A stretch of 64,000 nucleotides of DNA from Beijerinckiaceae bacterium (GTDB taxonomy: Bacteria; Pseudomonadota; Alphaproteobacteria; Rhizobiales; Beijerinckiaceae), in NCBI GenBank assembly GCA_947452455.1, contig CANGBX010000001.1:1-64000 (forward strand), read 5' to 3'. Every line of letters starts with the position of its first letter. The first letter of the stretch is position 1. Shown one piece after another: positions 8,117 through 16,600 of the stretch. Both the position numbers and the translations under genes were made by a program. The notes below the pieces were generated by a model, which searched no databases, had not been told where the DNA came from, and worked only from the letters and a program-made list of their open reading frames with translations.

Positions 8117-9315
8117 GGCTTGTGAGCCCTACAAAGTTGCGAAATATGTTCGGACCAAAGAAGCAGTGCTGCCCGTTTCTCCGCAGCGTAGGCCGCATGG
8201 TTATAGACCCCCGCGATCCCGGCCTTATGGCCGCTCACATGGTTCAGGACGGCTTCGACGACGTGCGGTTGGACACCGAGATCTGCCATGCGCGTGGCGG
8301 CCGTTCTCCGTAAGTCGTGGAGCCGCCATGGCGCTAGCGGTTTTGCTTTCGGATTCGTTGAGCGCAAAGCGGCATTGATGCGCTGGTCGAGTGTTGTTTT
8401 TGCTTTGCTCCATCCAGAAAACGGCCCCACGCGTGTACCAAAGCAGAGAGCGCGGTCCCCACGAGGCGGGATACTTGCCAAAAGCTCCAACACCAGCGGC
8501 GACAAAGGCACGCTGTGTTTCCTGCTGTTCTTGGTACGGCTTGCGTCCATCAGCCAGCTTTCGGAAGTAAAATCCAACTCGTCCCATTGCATACCGGCGA
8601 CTTCTTCACGGCGCTGCCCCGTGAGGAGTAGCAGCTTGACGATCAGACCATATTGCCCAGCGCCCGAATGCTCCCAGATCAGCCGGAGTTCTTCATCGGA
8701 AAGCACTCGGTCTCTGGAGATCTCCTTAGCAAGGCGGCCGGTCCCACTGACAGGATTTTCATCCGTAAGACCCTGCTCAACAGCCCAGCTAAAAAGCCCT
8801 GAGAGATAGGCCCGTGCACGGTTTGCAGCAAAGGGGCCGGACTCCTCCGCGATCTCGCCAAGCCTGCCAGCAACCATGGCCCGACCAATTTGATGGATCC
8901 CCGTTTGGTGCAGGGGCCTCCAGTGTTTGTTAAGGCTCCGTCTAACTTCGGCCAGCGTCCGTGGGCTCAGGTTTCTCTCGGCGTAGTTGTGGAGGTATTT
9001 ACCGATGCAGTCGGCGAGGGTCTCATGCGCCTGCGCACGCGTTCGCTGTTTGTCGACCTGAGGGTCTCCCCCAAGCTGGACCTTTGCCATAATATCCCGA
9101 GCGCGTCGGCGAGCTTCATCGGGGTCCATGGTCTCAACCGAGCCGAAGCTGACCCTGCGCTGTTTCGTGCCGATACGGTACTGGGCAATCCAAGTCCTTT
9201 TTCCGCCTGCGCGTAGGCGAATACCAAAGCCCGGCAACACGCTGTCGAACACAATGCTTTCGGCCTTACCTTCGGCCAGTTTCAGGGCGTTTATGCTGGG
9301 TTTTGTGAGCCGCAT
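8113..9315 (-). CDS. int: P4-type tyrosine integrase
   Basis: 400 residues, the usual length for this family. The N-terminus (1-90) matches the DUF4102 arm-binding domain, residues 97-185 the SAM-like core-binding domain, and the rest the catalytic domain. Catalytic residues seen: R235 in TGQRREE, K262 in TKNSRKH, H333 and R336 in RLHDLRRT, H359 in LNHVSGH, and Y371 in GVYNHAAY. All are present, so the enzyme looks active. An ATG at 9315 has AGAGG upstream. It lies 155 bp from the tRNA-Arg fragment that marks the element end, which is presumably its attachment site. Confidence 0.93.
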   Translation of the reverse strand: MRLTKPSINALKLAEGKAESIVFDSVLPGFGIRLRAGGKRTWIAQYRIGTKQRRVSFGSVETMDPDEARRRARDIMAKVQLGGDPQVDKQRTRAQAHETLADCIGKYLHNYAERNLSPRTLAEVRRSLNKHWRPLHQTGIHQIGRAMVAGRLGEIAEESGPFAANRARAYLSGLFSWAVEQGLTDENPVSGTGRLAKEISRDRVLSDEELRLIWEHSGAGQYGLIVKLLLLTGQRREEVAGMQWDELDFTSESWLMDASRTKNSRKHSVPLSPLVLELLASIPPRGDRALCFGTRVGPFSGWSKAKTTLDQRINAALRSTNPKAKPLAPWRLHDLRRTAATRMADLGVQPHVVEAVLNHVSGHKAGIAGVYNHAAYAAEKRAALLLWSEHISQLCRAHKP

Positions 9316-9469
9316 GGCAAGACCTCTGGGAAGCGTATGGGAAGCAATTTTCGGATCTCATAGGATCTTTTTTGTTTCCACAATCAGAGGGTCTAAAGAA
9401 AAATAAGCCTATTTTCAAGGAAAAATGTTATATCTGTTTCCCTAAGTTTTCTTATGTATCAAATTACCC

Positions 9470-9519
9470 TCAGACTACGAATCTGAGGGTCAGAGGTTCG
9501 AATCCTTTCGGGCGCGCCA
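9470..9519 (+). other. tRNA-Arg(ACG) 3' fragment, attachment site (attR) candidate
   Basis: TCAGA, loop CTACGAA (anticodon ACG) and TCTGA form the anticodon arm. GGGTC follows as the variable loop, then AGAGG-TTCGAAT-CCTTT as the T arm, CGGGCGC as the 3' acceptor strand, G as discriminator, and CCA. The matching 5' acceptor (GCGCCCG) and the D arm are missing upstream, where the DNA is AT-rich. This is the usual footprint of a tyrosine-integrase element. The rest of the 9316-9651 gap holds the integrase promoter region on the left and, on the right, sequence upstream of the receptor gene in which I see nothing else. Confidence 0.85.
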
Positions 9520-9651
9520 TTTTCTCTTCTTCATAACCTGTCGTCACACGCTTTCGCGGCTCACGCCTGTAAAGCGCTTGCCTCGTCCAAGCTTTTGGCC
9601 AATCCTTTGCCCCAATAAAAAACGCGCTCACGCGCAGCAGGGGAGGGGTGG

Positions 9652-10731
9652 ATGGCCGCTGGTCTGTCCAGAACGCGCATCTCGAAACATTTATGCCTCG
9701 GTGTGATCGCTCTGGCGCTCGCGCCCGCTCTTTGGGGTGGTGCGGCAGCGGCCGATGAGGTCGAGACTTTTTATAAGGGCCGCAATGTTGATGTGCTGGT
9801 CGGCTATGCGCCGGGCGGGCTCAATGATGCGCTCTCGCGGGTTGTCGCGCGACATATGGGCAAACAATTGCCGGGCAACCCAAATCTCGTTGTGCGCAAT
9901 ATGTCTTCAGCCGGACCGATCGGCATTGCCAATCACATGTTCAATGCGGCGGATAAAGACGGTTCCGTCATTGCCTCGCTTGATCGCACGGGCGCGCAGC
10001 TTGCCATTCGCGGCGAAATGAATGTGCGTTTTGATCCGATGAAATTCGTCTGGCTCGGCTCTGTCGCTTCCTTCGAGCAGGATGCTTATCTCGTGCTCGT
10101 CAATTCCAGCCACCCCGCCAAGACAGCGGCAGACTTAAAATCAGGTTCGTTGAAAGCATTGATCGGCTCAGTGGGTGCGGGCTCGACCAATCAGGTCTTT
10201 GCCATGCTCGCCAAAGATGCTCTGAAATTGAATATTGAAACCATCCGCGGATATCGCGGCACGGGGCCGATTTTTCTGGCCATGCAATCCAATGAAGTCG
10301 ATGGCATTGTGACGGGCATCAGCACCATGATGACGACGCAAAGCGATATGTGGACCAGTGGCAAAGTGCGGGCCTTGGTTCAATTCGGTCGCGCCACGCG
10401 CCATTCTTCGCTGCCCAATGTGCCCACAGGCCGTGAATTGGCCCCCGATGACGATACGCTCGCTCTGATCAAATTTGCCGAGCTGCCGTTCGCCATGTCG
10501 CGGCCCTTCATTGCGCCGCCCAATGTGCCAGCAGACCGCGCGCAGGCTTTGCGCAAAGCTTTTATGGCGACCATGGTGGATAAAGACTTTGTCGCCGAAC
10601 TCGAAAAAATCAATTTCGATGATCTGAGCCCGATTGATGGCGATGCCATTGTCGAGCTTTTGCGGGGCGCGATGAAAACGCCCAAATCCATCATCGACCG
10701 CTATAACCAGATTGAAAAAGCAAGCGGCTAA
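9652..10731 (+). CDS. Bug/TctC-family periplasmic substrate-binding protein
   Basis: 359 residues from an ATG preceded by GGGGAGG. Residues 1-34 form a signal peptide ending GGAAAADE. The mature start ETFYKGRNVDVLVGYAPGG matches the receptor signature of tripartite tricarboxylate transporters, although GYD is replaced by LND. It should bind a small carboxylate or related ligand in the periplasm. Only 23 bp separate it from the downstream ornithine cyclodeaminase-like gene, so they form one operon; the ligand may be that enzyme's substrate. No TctA/TctB genes are nearby. This is the first chromosomal gene after the tRNA fragment. Confidence 0.88.
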   Translation: MAAGLSRTRISKHLCLGVIALALAPALWGGAAAADEVETFYKGRNVDVLVGYAPGGLNDALSRVVARHMGKQLPGNPNLVVRNMSSAGPIGIANHMFNAADKDGSVIASLDRTGAQLAIRGEMNVRFDPMKFVWLGSVASFEQDAYLVLVNSSHPAKTAADLKSGSLKALIGSVGAGSTNQVFAMLAKDALKLNIETIRGYRGTGPIFLAMQSNEVDGIVTGISTMMTTQSDMWTSGKVRALVQFGRATRHSSLPNVPTGRELAPDDDTLALIKFAELPFAMSRPFIAPPNVPADRAQALRKAFMATMVDKDFVAELEKINFDDLSPIDGDAIVELLRGAMKTPKSIIDRYNQIEKASG

Positions 10732-10754
10732 AAGGCTGCGGGAGAAAGATCAAT

Positions 10755-11861
10755 ATGACTTTGATTATCAACAATGACGATGTCGCCCGCATTTTGACAA
10801 TGGAAGATACGATCGAGGCTCTTGAGACGAGCTATCGTAATCTGGCGCTGGGTGAGGCTGTTTGTCGTCCGCGCATTGATATTCGTATTCCCACCAGCGA
10901 TCCGGCAAAAAATTATCAATTCGGTTCGATGGAAGGCGGTTCGACCGCGGGCTATTTCGCCGTGCGCATGAAGTCCGACATCGTCTATGAAATGCGCTAC
11001 AATGATGTTGTGACGCAGGAAAAATATTGCCTTCAACCGGGTACTTTTTGCGGCCTGATCTTTCTCACCTCGATTGAAAATGGCGAGCCGCTGGCCTTTA
11101 TCAATGATGGCGTGCTGCAACATATGCGCGTGGCAGGTGATGGCGGCATCGGTGTAAAATATATGGCCAAGCCCAATGCGAAAGTCGTTGGCATGTTGGG
11201 CTCTGGCGGCATGGCGCGCGACCACATGGCCTCTTTCATGGCGGTGCGAAATATTGAAAAGCTGCAGGTCTACAGCCCGACCAAAGCCAATCGCGAAGCC
11301 TTCGGCCGTGAAATGGCCGCCAAATACAATATCGAAGTGCAAGTCTGCGAGCGGCCGGAAGATGTTTACAAGGGCGCAGATATTGTTGCGGCGCTGACGG
11401 ATTCTGCAGTGCCCGTTCTGAACGGTGCCTTGGTTGAGCCGGGCGCTCATATCATCAACATTGGCGGCAGCGGCATTCCCGACAAAGCGACAATGGATCG
11501 CGTCGATGTTTACTTGCGCTTCGGTGATGCACCTGCCCCTGTGGGTCGTCCAGAACTGGCGCTCGATGATGAATATATCGGTTGGGAAGCGCGCCCCAAG
11601 ACGCGCAAATTCGGCGATGGTCGCTCGGGCAAGACAGGCCATGGCGTGATGCTGCCTGAAAAGCGCATCACTTTGCATGACATTATGACGGGCGTCTCAC
11701 CGGGGCGTTCCTCGCCTGATCAGATCACTTGGTCGGAGCGCGGCAATTTACAGGGCGCGCAATTCTATGCGGTGGCTGGTCGTGTCTATGAACTGGCGAA
11801 GAAAAACGGGCTTGGATATGAAATTCCGACCTCGCTCTTCTTGCAAAATATCCGCAATTAA
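10755..11861 (+). CDS. Ornithine cyclodeaminase/mu-crystallin family protein (1)
   Basis: 368 residues. The Rossmann motif VGMLGSGGMARDHM lies near residues 140-153 and the N-terminal dimerisation and substrate half precedes it, as in ornithine cyclodeaminases, L-alanine dehydrogenases and ketimine reductases. The reaction is NAD(P)-dependent deamination or imine reduction of an amino acid; the exact substrate cannot be read from the sequence. It follows the receptor gene in one operon. Its stop is 5 bp from the stop of a convergent paralogue, making a mirror-image arrangement. Confidence 0.85.
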   Translation: MTLIINNDDVARILTMEDTIEALETSYRNLALGEAVCRPRIDIRIPTSDPAKNYQFGSMEGGSTAGYFAVRMKSDIVYEMRYNDVVTQEKYCLQPGTFCGLIFLTSIENGEPLAFINDGVLQHMRVAGDGGIGVKYMAKPNAKVVGMLGSGGMARDHMASFMAVRNIEKLQVYSPTKANREAFGREMAAKYNIEVQVCERPEDVYKGADIVAALTDSAVPVLNGALVEPGAHIINIGGSGIPDKATMDRVDVYLRFGDAPAPVGRPELALDDEYIGWEARPKTRKFGDGRSGKTGHGVMLPEKRITLHDIMTGVSPGRSSPDQITWSERGNLQGAQFYAVAGRVYELAKKNGLGYEIPTSLFLQNIRN

Positions 11862-11866
11862 AAAGA

Positions 11867-12958
11867 TCACGGCGGCATGGGCTGGTTGAACAGGGATGTC
11901 GGAATCTCTGTTCCCAGACCCTTGGCGCGCGCCCGCTCATAGATGAGATGGGCGACAGCGGTGAATTGCGCGCCGACACCCGTGCTGTTCAGAAAAATCG
12001 TGATCTCATCGTCGCGTGCGCGGGTGCGTATGCGCCCCGACACGAGTTCTCCCAGATCAGGAAAATCATTCCAATTGATCCCGCTGTCGGGGTGATCGCG
12101 CATGATGAAATTGTGGCGGCGTTCCATCTCGGCAAAATCACTCGAGACATATTCATGCTCTTTCATGCGCGTGTGAAAGACACTGATATCAGCACGGGCA
12201 AAGCAATCAGCCATGGGCTCATCGCGCTGCATGCAGGACAGATGCATGCCCGGCTCCAACCATTGCGCTTTGAAGAAAGGTGCGCGGCTGTTGGTGGCAG
12301 TAACCGCAATATCCGCGCCACGCACAGCCTCTTCAGGCGAAGAGGCGGCTGAAAAAACAATGCCAAGCTCTTCTTGCATGCGCGTGCAAAAAGCCTCTGT
12401 CTCCTCAAGCTTCGGGCTATAGACGCGCACCAGTTCAATAGGTCGGATCTGACAGAGAGCCGCAATTTGTGGGCCTGCCTGATTGCCGGCCCCAATCAAG
12501 CCGACGGTCTTGGCATTCTTGCGAGCCAGATATTTCGCGCCAATCGCATTGATCGCGCCCACCGCATATTTCTGCAAAATGCCGTCTTGCAGAATGGCAA
12601 TCAATTCGCCTGTCGCTGATGAAAAGAGAAAGACAAGCCCGACCCAGCTTTGATTTTCAGCCGCGGGTATTTTGATGCGCCGTCTTGCGTCATCGACAAG
12701 CGGAAACGCCACCACATCAGACGTCACGCGGATCGAGGCGACTTGCCAGCGCGGGATCGCACCATCCAGCGTCTTGAATTGATGGGCAGCTGGAACATCT
12801 GCGCCAATCGCGGCCGAAGTGGGATGAAACAAATCCGTGCGGCCGCGATAAATGGCGCTGCCCGAACCCAAATCCGCATAAGTGTCTTCCAGACAGGCGA
12901 TAACCGAACCGATGTCGAGCACCTGTTCGGCATCGCCTGTTGAAAGGATCAGTGTCAC
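11867..12958 (-). CDS. Ornithine cyclodeaminase/mu-crystallin family protein (2)
   Basis: 363 residues, a paralogue of the convergent neighbour: both begin MTLI and both end with GLGYEIPTSLF or GLGTEIPTSLF. The Rossmann motif VGLIGAGNQAGPQI is the more canonical of the two. It is translationally coupled (ATGA) to the receptor gene upstream. The family is NAD(P)-dependent; the substrate is not evident. The divergence between the two copies suggests different ligands rather than a recent duplication. Confidence 0.85.
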   Translation of the reverse strand: MTLILSTGDAEQVLDIGSVIACLEDTYADLGSGSAIYRGRTDLFHPTSAAIGADVPAAHQFKTLDGAIPRWQVASIRVTSDVVAFPLVDDARRRIKIPAAENQSWVGLVFLFSSATGELIAILQDGILQKYAVGAINAIGAKYLARKNAKTVGLIGAGNQAGPQIAALCQIRPIELVRVYSPKLEETEAFCTRMQEELGIVFSAASSPEEAVRGADIAVTATNSRAPFFKAQWLEPGMHLSCMQRDEPMADCFARADISVFHTRMKEHEYVSSDFAEMERRHNFIMRDHPDSGINWNDFPDLGELVSGRIRTRARDDEITIFLNSTGVGAQFTAVAHLIYERARAKGLGTEIPTSLFNQPMPP

Positions 12959-13956
12959 TCGGTGATCTCGCGCACTTTGGCAATGCTTTCGGGCTTGGCC
13001 GCATAAACATGCGCGATGACTTTGGCCGCTTCTTCACCTGTCATGGCTTGCACGGGCAGATTGAGTTTTTTGGCGTCTGCCAAGAAACCCTCATCCTTCA
13101 TCGTCGCATCAAAGGCGCGGCGTATGATCTTCAAACGGTCTTCAGGCACAGCTTTCGACATGATGAAGGGACGCCCCACTTCACTCGACGCTGCAAAGAT
13201 TTCCAGAATTTCTTTCTGCTGCTCTGTTTTCACGAATTTGCCGGCATAAGGAATGTCAGCGGGCATCGAGGCTTCACGCGAGGGTGAGAAAGAGACGAGC
13301 GGATTGATTTTCTTATCCGTGATCCATTCGGCAGGCAGGCTGCTCCATGAGCCGCAATCGGCATCCAATTCGCCACGCTCGAGTGCGAGCTTTTGCTCGG
13401 CAGAACCGGGGAAGCCGAGCACATGACGGATTTTAATATTGAACACATTGCGCAGGGTTGAAGCGTTCATGTAATTCGCAGTGCCCTTGGCCGTGCTGCC
13501 AAAGACGGTTTCCTTGCGCGCAACAAGATCATCCCAGTTCTTGATGCCCGTGGCATGCCAAGCGTAGCAGACACGCACTTCCGGCGCGATGCTGCCAATC
13601 CATGCAACGTCAGTGAAATTCACTTTGATGCGGTTGGGGTCAACCAGAGATTCCAAAATCAGCGCCGGATTAAAGGCTAAGAGATAAGTGCCATCTTTGG
13701 GCTGCGTCGCATCAAGCTGGCGCACGGCATTGAGCGAGCCGGCACCGGGCAGGTTCTGCACAATGGCTTCCGGCTTGCCGTCGATATGTTTGTTGATGTG
13801 GCGGGCCAGAAGGCGGCCATAGCTGTCATAACCACCGCCCGGCGAATAGCCGATGACCACGGTAAAATTCTTGCCCTTGTAGAAGGAATCTTGCGCGAGC
13901 GCGTTTGATGCGGCGAGCGCCGTTAGGGCGCAAAGGCTCTGCAGCAGTTTCTTCAT
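12955..13956 (-). CDS. Bug/TctC-family periplasmic substrate-binding protein
   Basis: 333 residues with a signal peptide ending SNALAQ at about residue 22, then SFYKGKNFTVVIGYSPGGGY, the classic receptor start. PGAGSLNAV follows near 80. First gene of a two-gene operon whose second member is the ornithine cyclodeaminase-like protein (4-base overlap). It probably captures the substrate of that enzyme, or its precursor. AGGAG lies upstream of the ATG. Confidence 0.88.
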   Translation of the reverse strand: MKKLLQSLCALTALAASNALAQDSFYKGKNFTVVIGYSPGGGYDSYGRLLARHINKHIDGKPEAIVQNLPGAGSLNAVRQLDATQPKDGTYLLAFNPALILESLVDPNRIKVNFTDVAWIGSIAPEVRVCYAWHATGIKNWDDLVARKETVFGSTAKGTANYMNASTLRNVFNIKIRHVLGFPGSAEQKLALERGELDADCGSWSSLPAEWITDKKINPLVSFSPSREASMPADIPYAGKFVKTEQQKEILEIFAASSEVGRPFIMSKAVPEDRLKIIRRAFDATMKDEGFLADAKKLNLPVQAMTGEEAAKVIAHVYAAKPESIAKVREITE

Positions 13957-14136
13957 GTTCTCCTCCCAAATTTACGGCTGATCTTGCGACCATTTAGCAC
14001 TGTTTTTAGCAAGTTTGGGCCGTTCCTGTCCAATCGGGCAAGGTCACCTCTTGGCCCAAGAGAAAAGCGCGTGACCTTTGGGCGCGAAGCCGCTAATCAG
14101 GCCTCCTCATTCGCACCTGCCGAGCTGCTTTTTCTC

Positions 14137-15759
14137 ATGATCCGTCTTGAAAATATTTCCCGTCAAAACGGGCACCAGATTTTGTTCATCGAAGCTTCTG
14201 CCGCGCTTCAGCGTGGCGAGAAGATCGGGCTTGTCGGTCCCAATGGCGCGGGCAAGACAACATTGTTTCGCATGATCACGGGGCAAGACTTGCCTGATGA
14301 AGGACAGGTCGGTGTCGATCGCGGTGTGACGATCGGATATTTCAGTCAGGATGTGGGCGAAATGTCGGGCCATAGCGCCGTCGCGGAAGTGATGGAAGGC
14401 GCGGGGCCTGTGAGCGAAGTGGCATCCGAGTTGAAAGAACTCGAAGTCGCGATGGCTGATCCTGATCGGCTTGATGAAATCGAACAATTGGTCGAACGTT
14501 ATGGCGAAGTGCAGGGCCGCTTTGAAGAGCTCGACGGCTATGCGCTCGAAGGTCGTGCGCGCGAAGTTCTGGCCGGCTTGAGCTTTACCGAAGAGATGAT
14601 GGATGGCGATGTCGGCAATCTCTCGGGTGGTTGGAAAATGCGTGTGGCTCTCGCCCGCATTCTGCTCATGCGTCCCGATTGCATGTTGCTCGACGAGCCC
14701 TCGAACCATCTCGATATTGAAAGCCTGATCTGGTTGGAGAGCTTTCTCAAAGGCTATGAGGGTGCAATCCTCATGACCTCGCATGATCGTGAATTCATGA
14801 ACCGCATCGTCAATAAGATTATCGAAATTGATGCGGGCTCGCTCACCACATATTCCGGTGATTATGAATTTTACGAGCAGCAGCGCGCGCAGAATGCGCA
14901 GCAGCAGCAAGCGCAATTTGAGCGCCAGCAGGCGATGCTCGCCAAAGAAATCAAATTTATCGAGCGGTTCAAGGCGCGCGCCTCACATGCGGCGCAGGTG
15001 CAAAGCCGCGTGAAGAAACTTGAAAAGATCGAGCGCGTCGAGCCGCCCAAGCGCCGCGAGGCCGTGGCTTTTGATTTTCCGCCAGCTCCCCGCTCGGGGG
15101 ATGATGTGGCCATGCTGAAAGGTGTGTCGAAGTCATATGGTGCGCGCAGCATTTATGACGGGTTTGACTTTTCCATTCGTCGCCGCGAGCGCTGGTGCAT
15201 TATGGGCGTCAATGGTGCGGGCAAATCGACGTTGCTGAAGCTGATTGCGGGCGCCTCTGATCCGGATGCCGGGTCGGTGACCATCGGCGGTTCGGTGAAA
15301 ATGGGCTATTTCGCGCAGCATGCGATGGAATTGCTTGATGGTGATCGCACGGTTTTTGAATCGCTTGAAGATTCTTTCCCGCAAGCAGGGCAAGGCTCTT
15401 TGCGCGCCCTTGCCGGCTGTTTCGGTTTTTCGGGCGATGACGTGGAGAAGAAATGCCGCGTCTTGTCGGGTGGCGAAAAGGCGCGTCTCGTCATGGCGAA
15501 AATGCTCTACGATCCGCCGAATTTCCTCGTCCTCGACGAGCCGACCAACCATCTCGACATGATGACCAAGGAAATGCTCATCAAGGCGCTCGCCGAATAT
15601 GATGGCACCATGCTGTTCGTTTCGCATGATCGTCATTTCTTGGCCGCTTTGTCGAACCGCGTGCTGGAGCTGACGCCCGAGGGCATCCATCAATATGGCG
15701 GTGGCTATACGGAATATGTCGCGCGCACGGGTCAGGAAGCGCCGGGCCTGCGCTCGTGA
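14137..15759 (+). CDS. ABC-F family ATPase
   Basis: 540 residues from the ATG at 14137; a frame extension to 13984 has no family similarity. Two ABC domains without membrane segments: Walker A GPNGAGKT (34-41) and GVNGAGKS (357-364), signature LSGGW (162-166) and LSGGE (443-447), Walker B LLDEP and LVLDEP with NHLD after each. Between them lies a charged, Gln-rich linker (about 240-300), the P-site tRNA interaction motif region. ABC-F proteins act on the ribosome to relieve stalling or mediate translation control. Closest type is Uup/YbiT-like. It looks monocistronic. Confidence 0.9.
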   Translation: MIRLENISRQNGHQILFIEASAALQRGEKIGLVGPNGAGKTTLFRMITGQDLPDEGQVGVDRGVTIGYFSQDVGEMSGHSAVAEVMEGAGPVSEVASELKELEVAMADPDRLDEIEQLVERYGEVQGRFEELDGYALEGRAREVLAGLSFTEEMMDGDVGNLSGGWKMRVALARILLMRPDCMLLDEPSNHLDIESLIWLESFLKGYEGAILMTSHDREFMNRIVNKIIEIDAGSLTTYSGDYEFYEQQRAQNAQQQQAQFERQQAMLAKEIKFIERFKARASHAAQVQSRVKKLEKIERVEPPKRREAVAFDFPPAPRSGDDVAMLKGVSKSYGARSIYDGFDFSIRRRERWCIMGVNGAGKSTLLKLIAGASDPDAGSVTIGGSVKMGYFAQHAMELLDGDRTVFESLEDSFPQAGQGSLRALAGCFGFSGDDVEKKCRVLSGGEKARLVMAKMLYDPPNFLVLDEPTNHLDMMTKEMLIKALAEYDGTMLFVSHDRHFLAALSNRVLELTPEGIHQYGGGYTEYVARTGQEAPGLRS

Positions 15760-15795
15760 TGTTTCCGCTTGCCTTGCAGGCTTTCAGCTACAACC

Positions 15796-16587
15796 ATGCT
15801 TGATATGAGCAAGCCACATCAGATTCGTGTTGCCGTTGCGGGCCTTGGCGCCATTGGCCTGTCAGTCGTCCAAGCGCTTGCGCACGGCGTCGAGGGCTTC
15901 GAGCTTGTGGCGGTGAGTGCCAAAGATCGCGCAGCAGCTGCGCAGCGTCTCTCTGATCACTCGATCTCTGTGCCGGTTCTGCCTGTTGAGGATTTGGAGG
16001 GTCATGCTGACCTCTTGATTGAATCAGCACCCGCAGATCTTTTGCCAGATTTGGCGCGTGCGTTTCTCTCCAAGGGCAAAAGTATTGTTGTGCTCAGCGT
16101 CAGCGCTTTGGCAGAACATCTTGATCTGGTTGATCTGGCGCGTGCTACAGGCGCGCAGATTTTTGTGCCGAGCGGCGCTTTGCTTGGCCTTGATGCTGTG
16201 GCTGCGGCTGCGCAAGGCGCAATCCATTCTGTGCAACTTGTCACCCGCAAGCCGCCGGCAGGTTTCGGCTTGTCAAATATCCCTGCGCCACAATGTATTT
16301 TTGCTGGCTCTGCCCGTGAGGCAGCGCAAAAGTTTCCTGCCAACATCAATGTCGCAGTGGCTTTGGGTCTGGCCGGCATCGGCCTTGATGAGACACAAGT
16401 TGAAATCTGGGCTGATCCGGCTGTGACGCGCAATGTTCACACAGTGACGGTGCAATCGGATTGTGCGACATTTTCAATGTCGATTGAAAATGTGCCGAGC
16501 GAAAATCCCAAGACCAGCAGAATAACAGCCCTTTCCGTTTTGGCTCTGTTGCGCAAAATGCGCGCGCCGCTGCGAATTGGCTCGTAA
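15796..16587 (+). CDS. L-aspartate dehydrogenase-like (DUF108/NadX family)
   Basis: 263 residues from ATG 15796; ATG 15805 and a TTG at 15769 are alternatives, and no start has a clear ribosome site. The Rossmann motif VAGLGAIGLSVVQAL starts near residue 14, and the C-terminal half has the family pattern NINVAVALGLAGIG and SENPKTSRITALSVLALL. The family oxidises L-aspartate to iminoaspartate with NAD(P). Here it heads a likely operon with two SDRs and a Bug receptor, so a catabolic or amination role is more likely than NAD synthesis. Confidence 0.8.
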   Translation: MLDMSKPHQIRVAVAGLGAIGLSVVQALAHGVEGFELVAVSAKDRAAAAQRLSDHSISVPVLPVEDLEGHADLLIESAPADLLPDLARAFLSKGKSIVVLSVSALAEHLDLVDLARATGAQIFVPSGALLGLDAVAAAAQGAIHSVQLVTRKPPAGFGLSNIPAPQCIFAGSAREAAQKFPANINVAVALGLAGIGLDETQVEIWADPAVTRNVHTVTVQSDCATFSMSIENVPSENPKTSRITALSVLALLRKMRAPLRIGS

Positions 16588-16600
16588 AGGAGAATGAGAC

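Larger units (their letters stand above)
1..9519. mobile_element. Right part of an integrative element inserted in a tRNA-Arg gene
   Basis: The integrase, the AlpA-like protein, the polymerase, the Xre regulator and the unknown genes read leftwards from a tRNA-Arg 3' fragment at 9470-9519. Because only the 3' half of the tRNA is present and faces right, the intact tRNA gene and left end should lie beyond position 1. No second att copy was found within the window, so the left limit is unknown and the element is at least 9.5 kb. Assignment of the autotransporter to the element follows from this geometry. Confidence 0.65.

Noticed and set aside
9421-9519. Complete tRNA gene
   Set aside because: The 5' acceptor strand and D arm are absent upstream, so only a fragment is present.
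10728-11678. A 316-residue minus-strand frame
   Set aside because: It is antisense to the ornithine cyclodeaminase-like gene and shows no domain.
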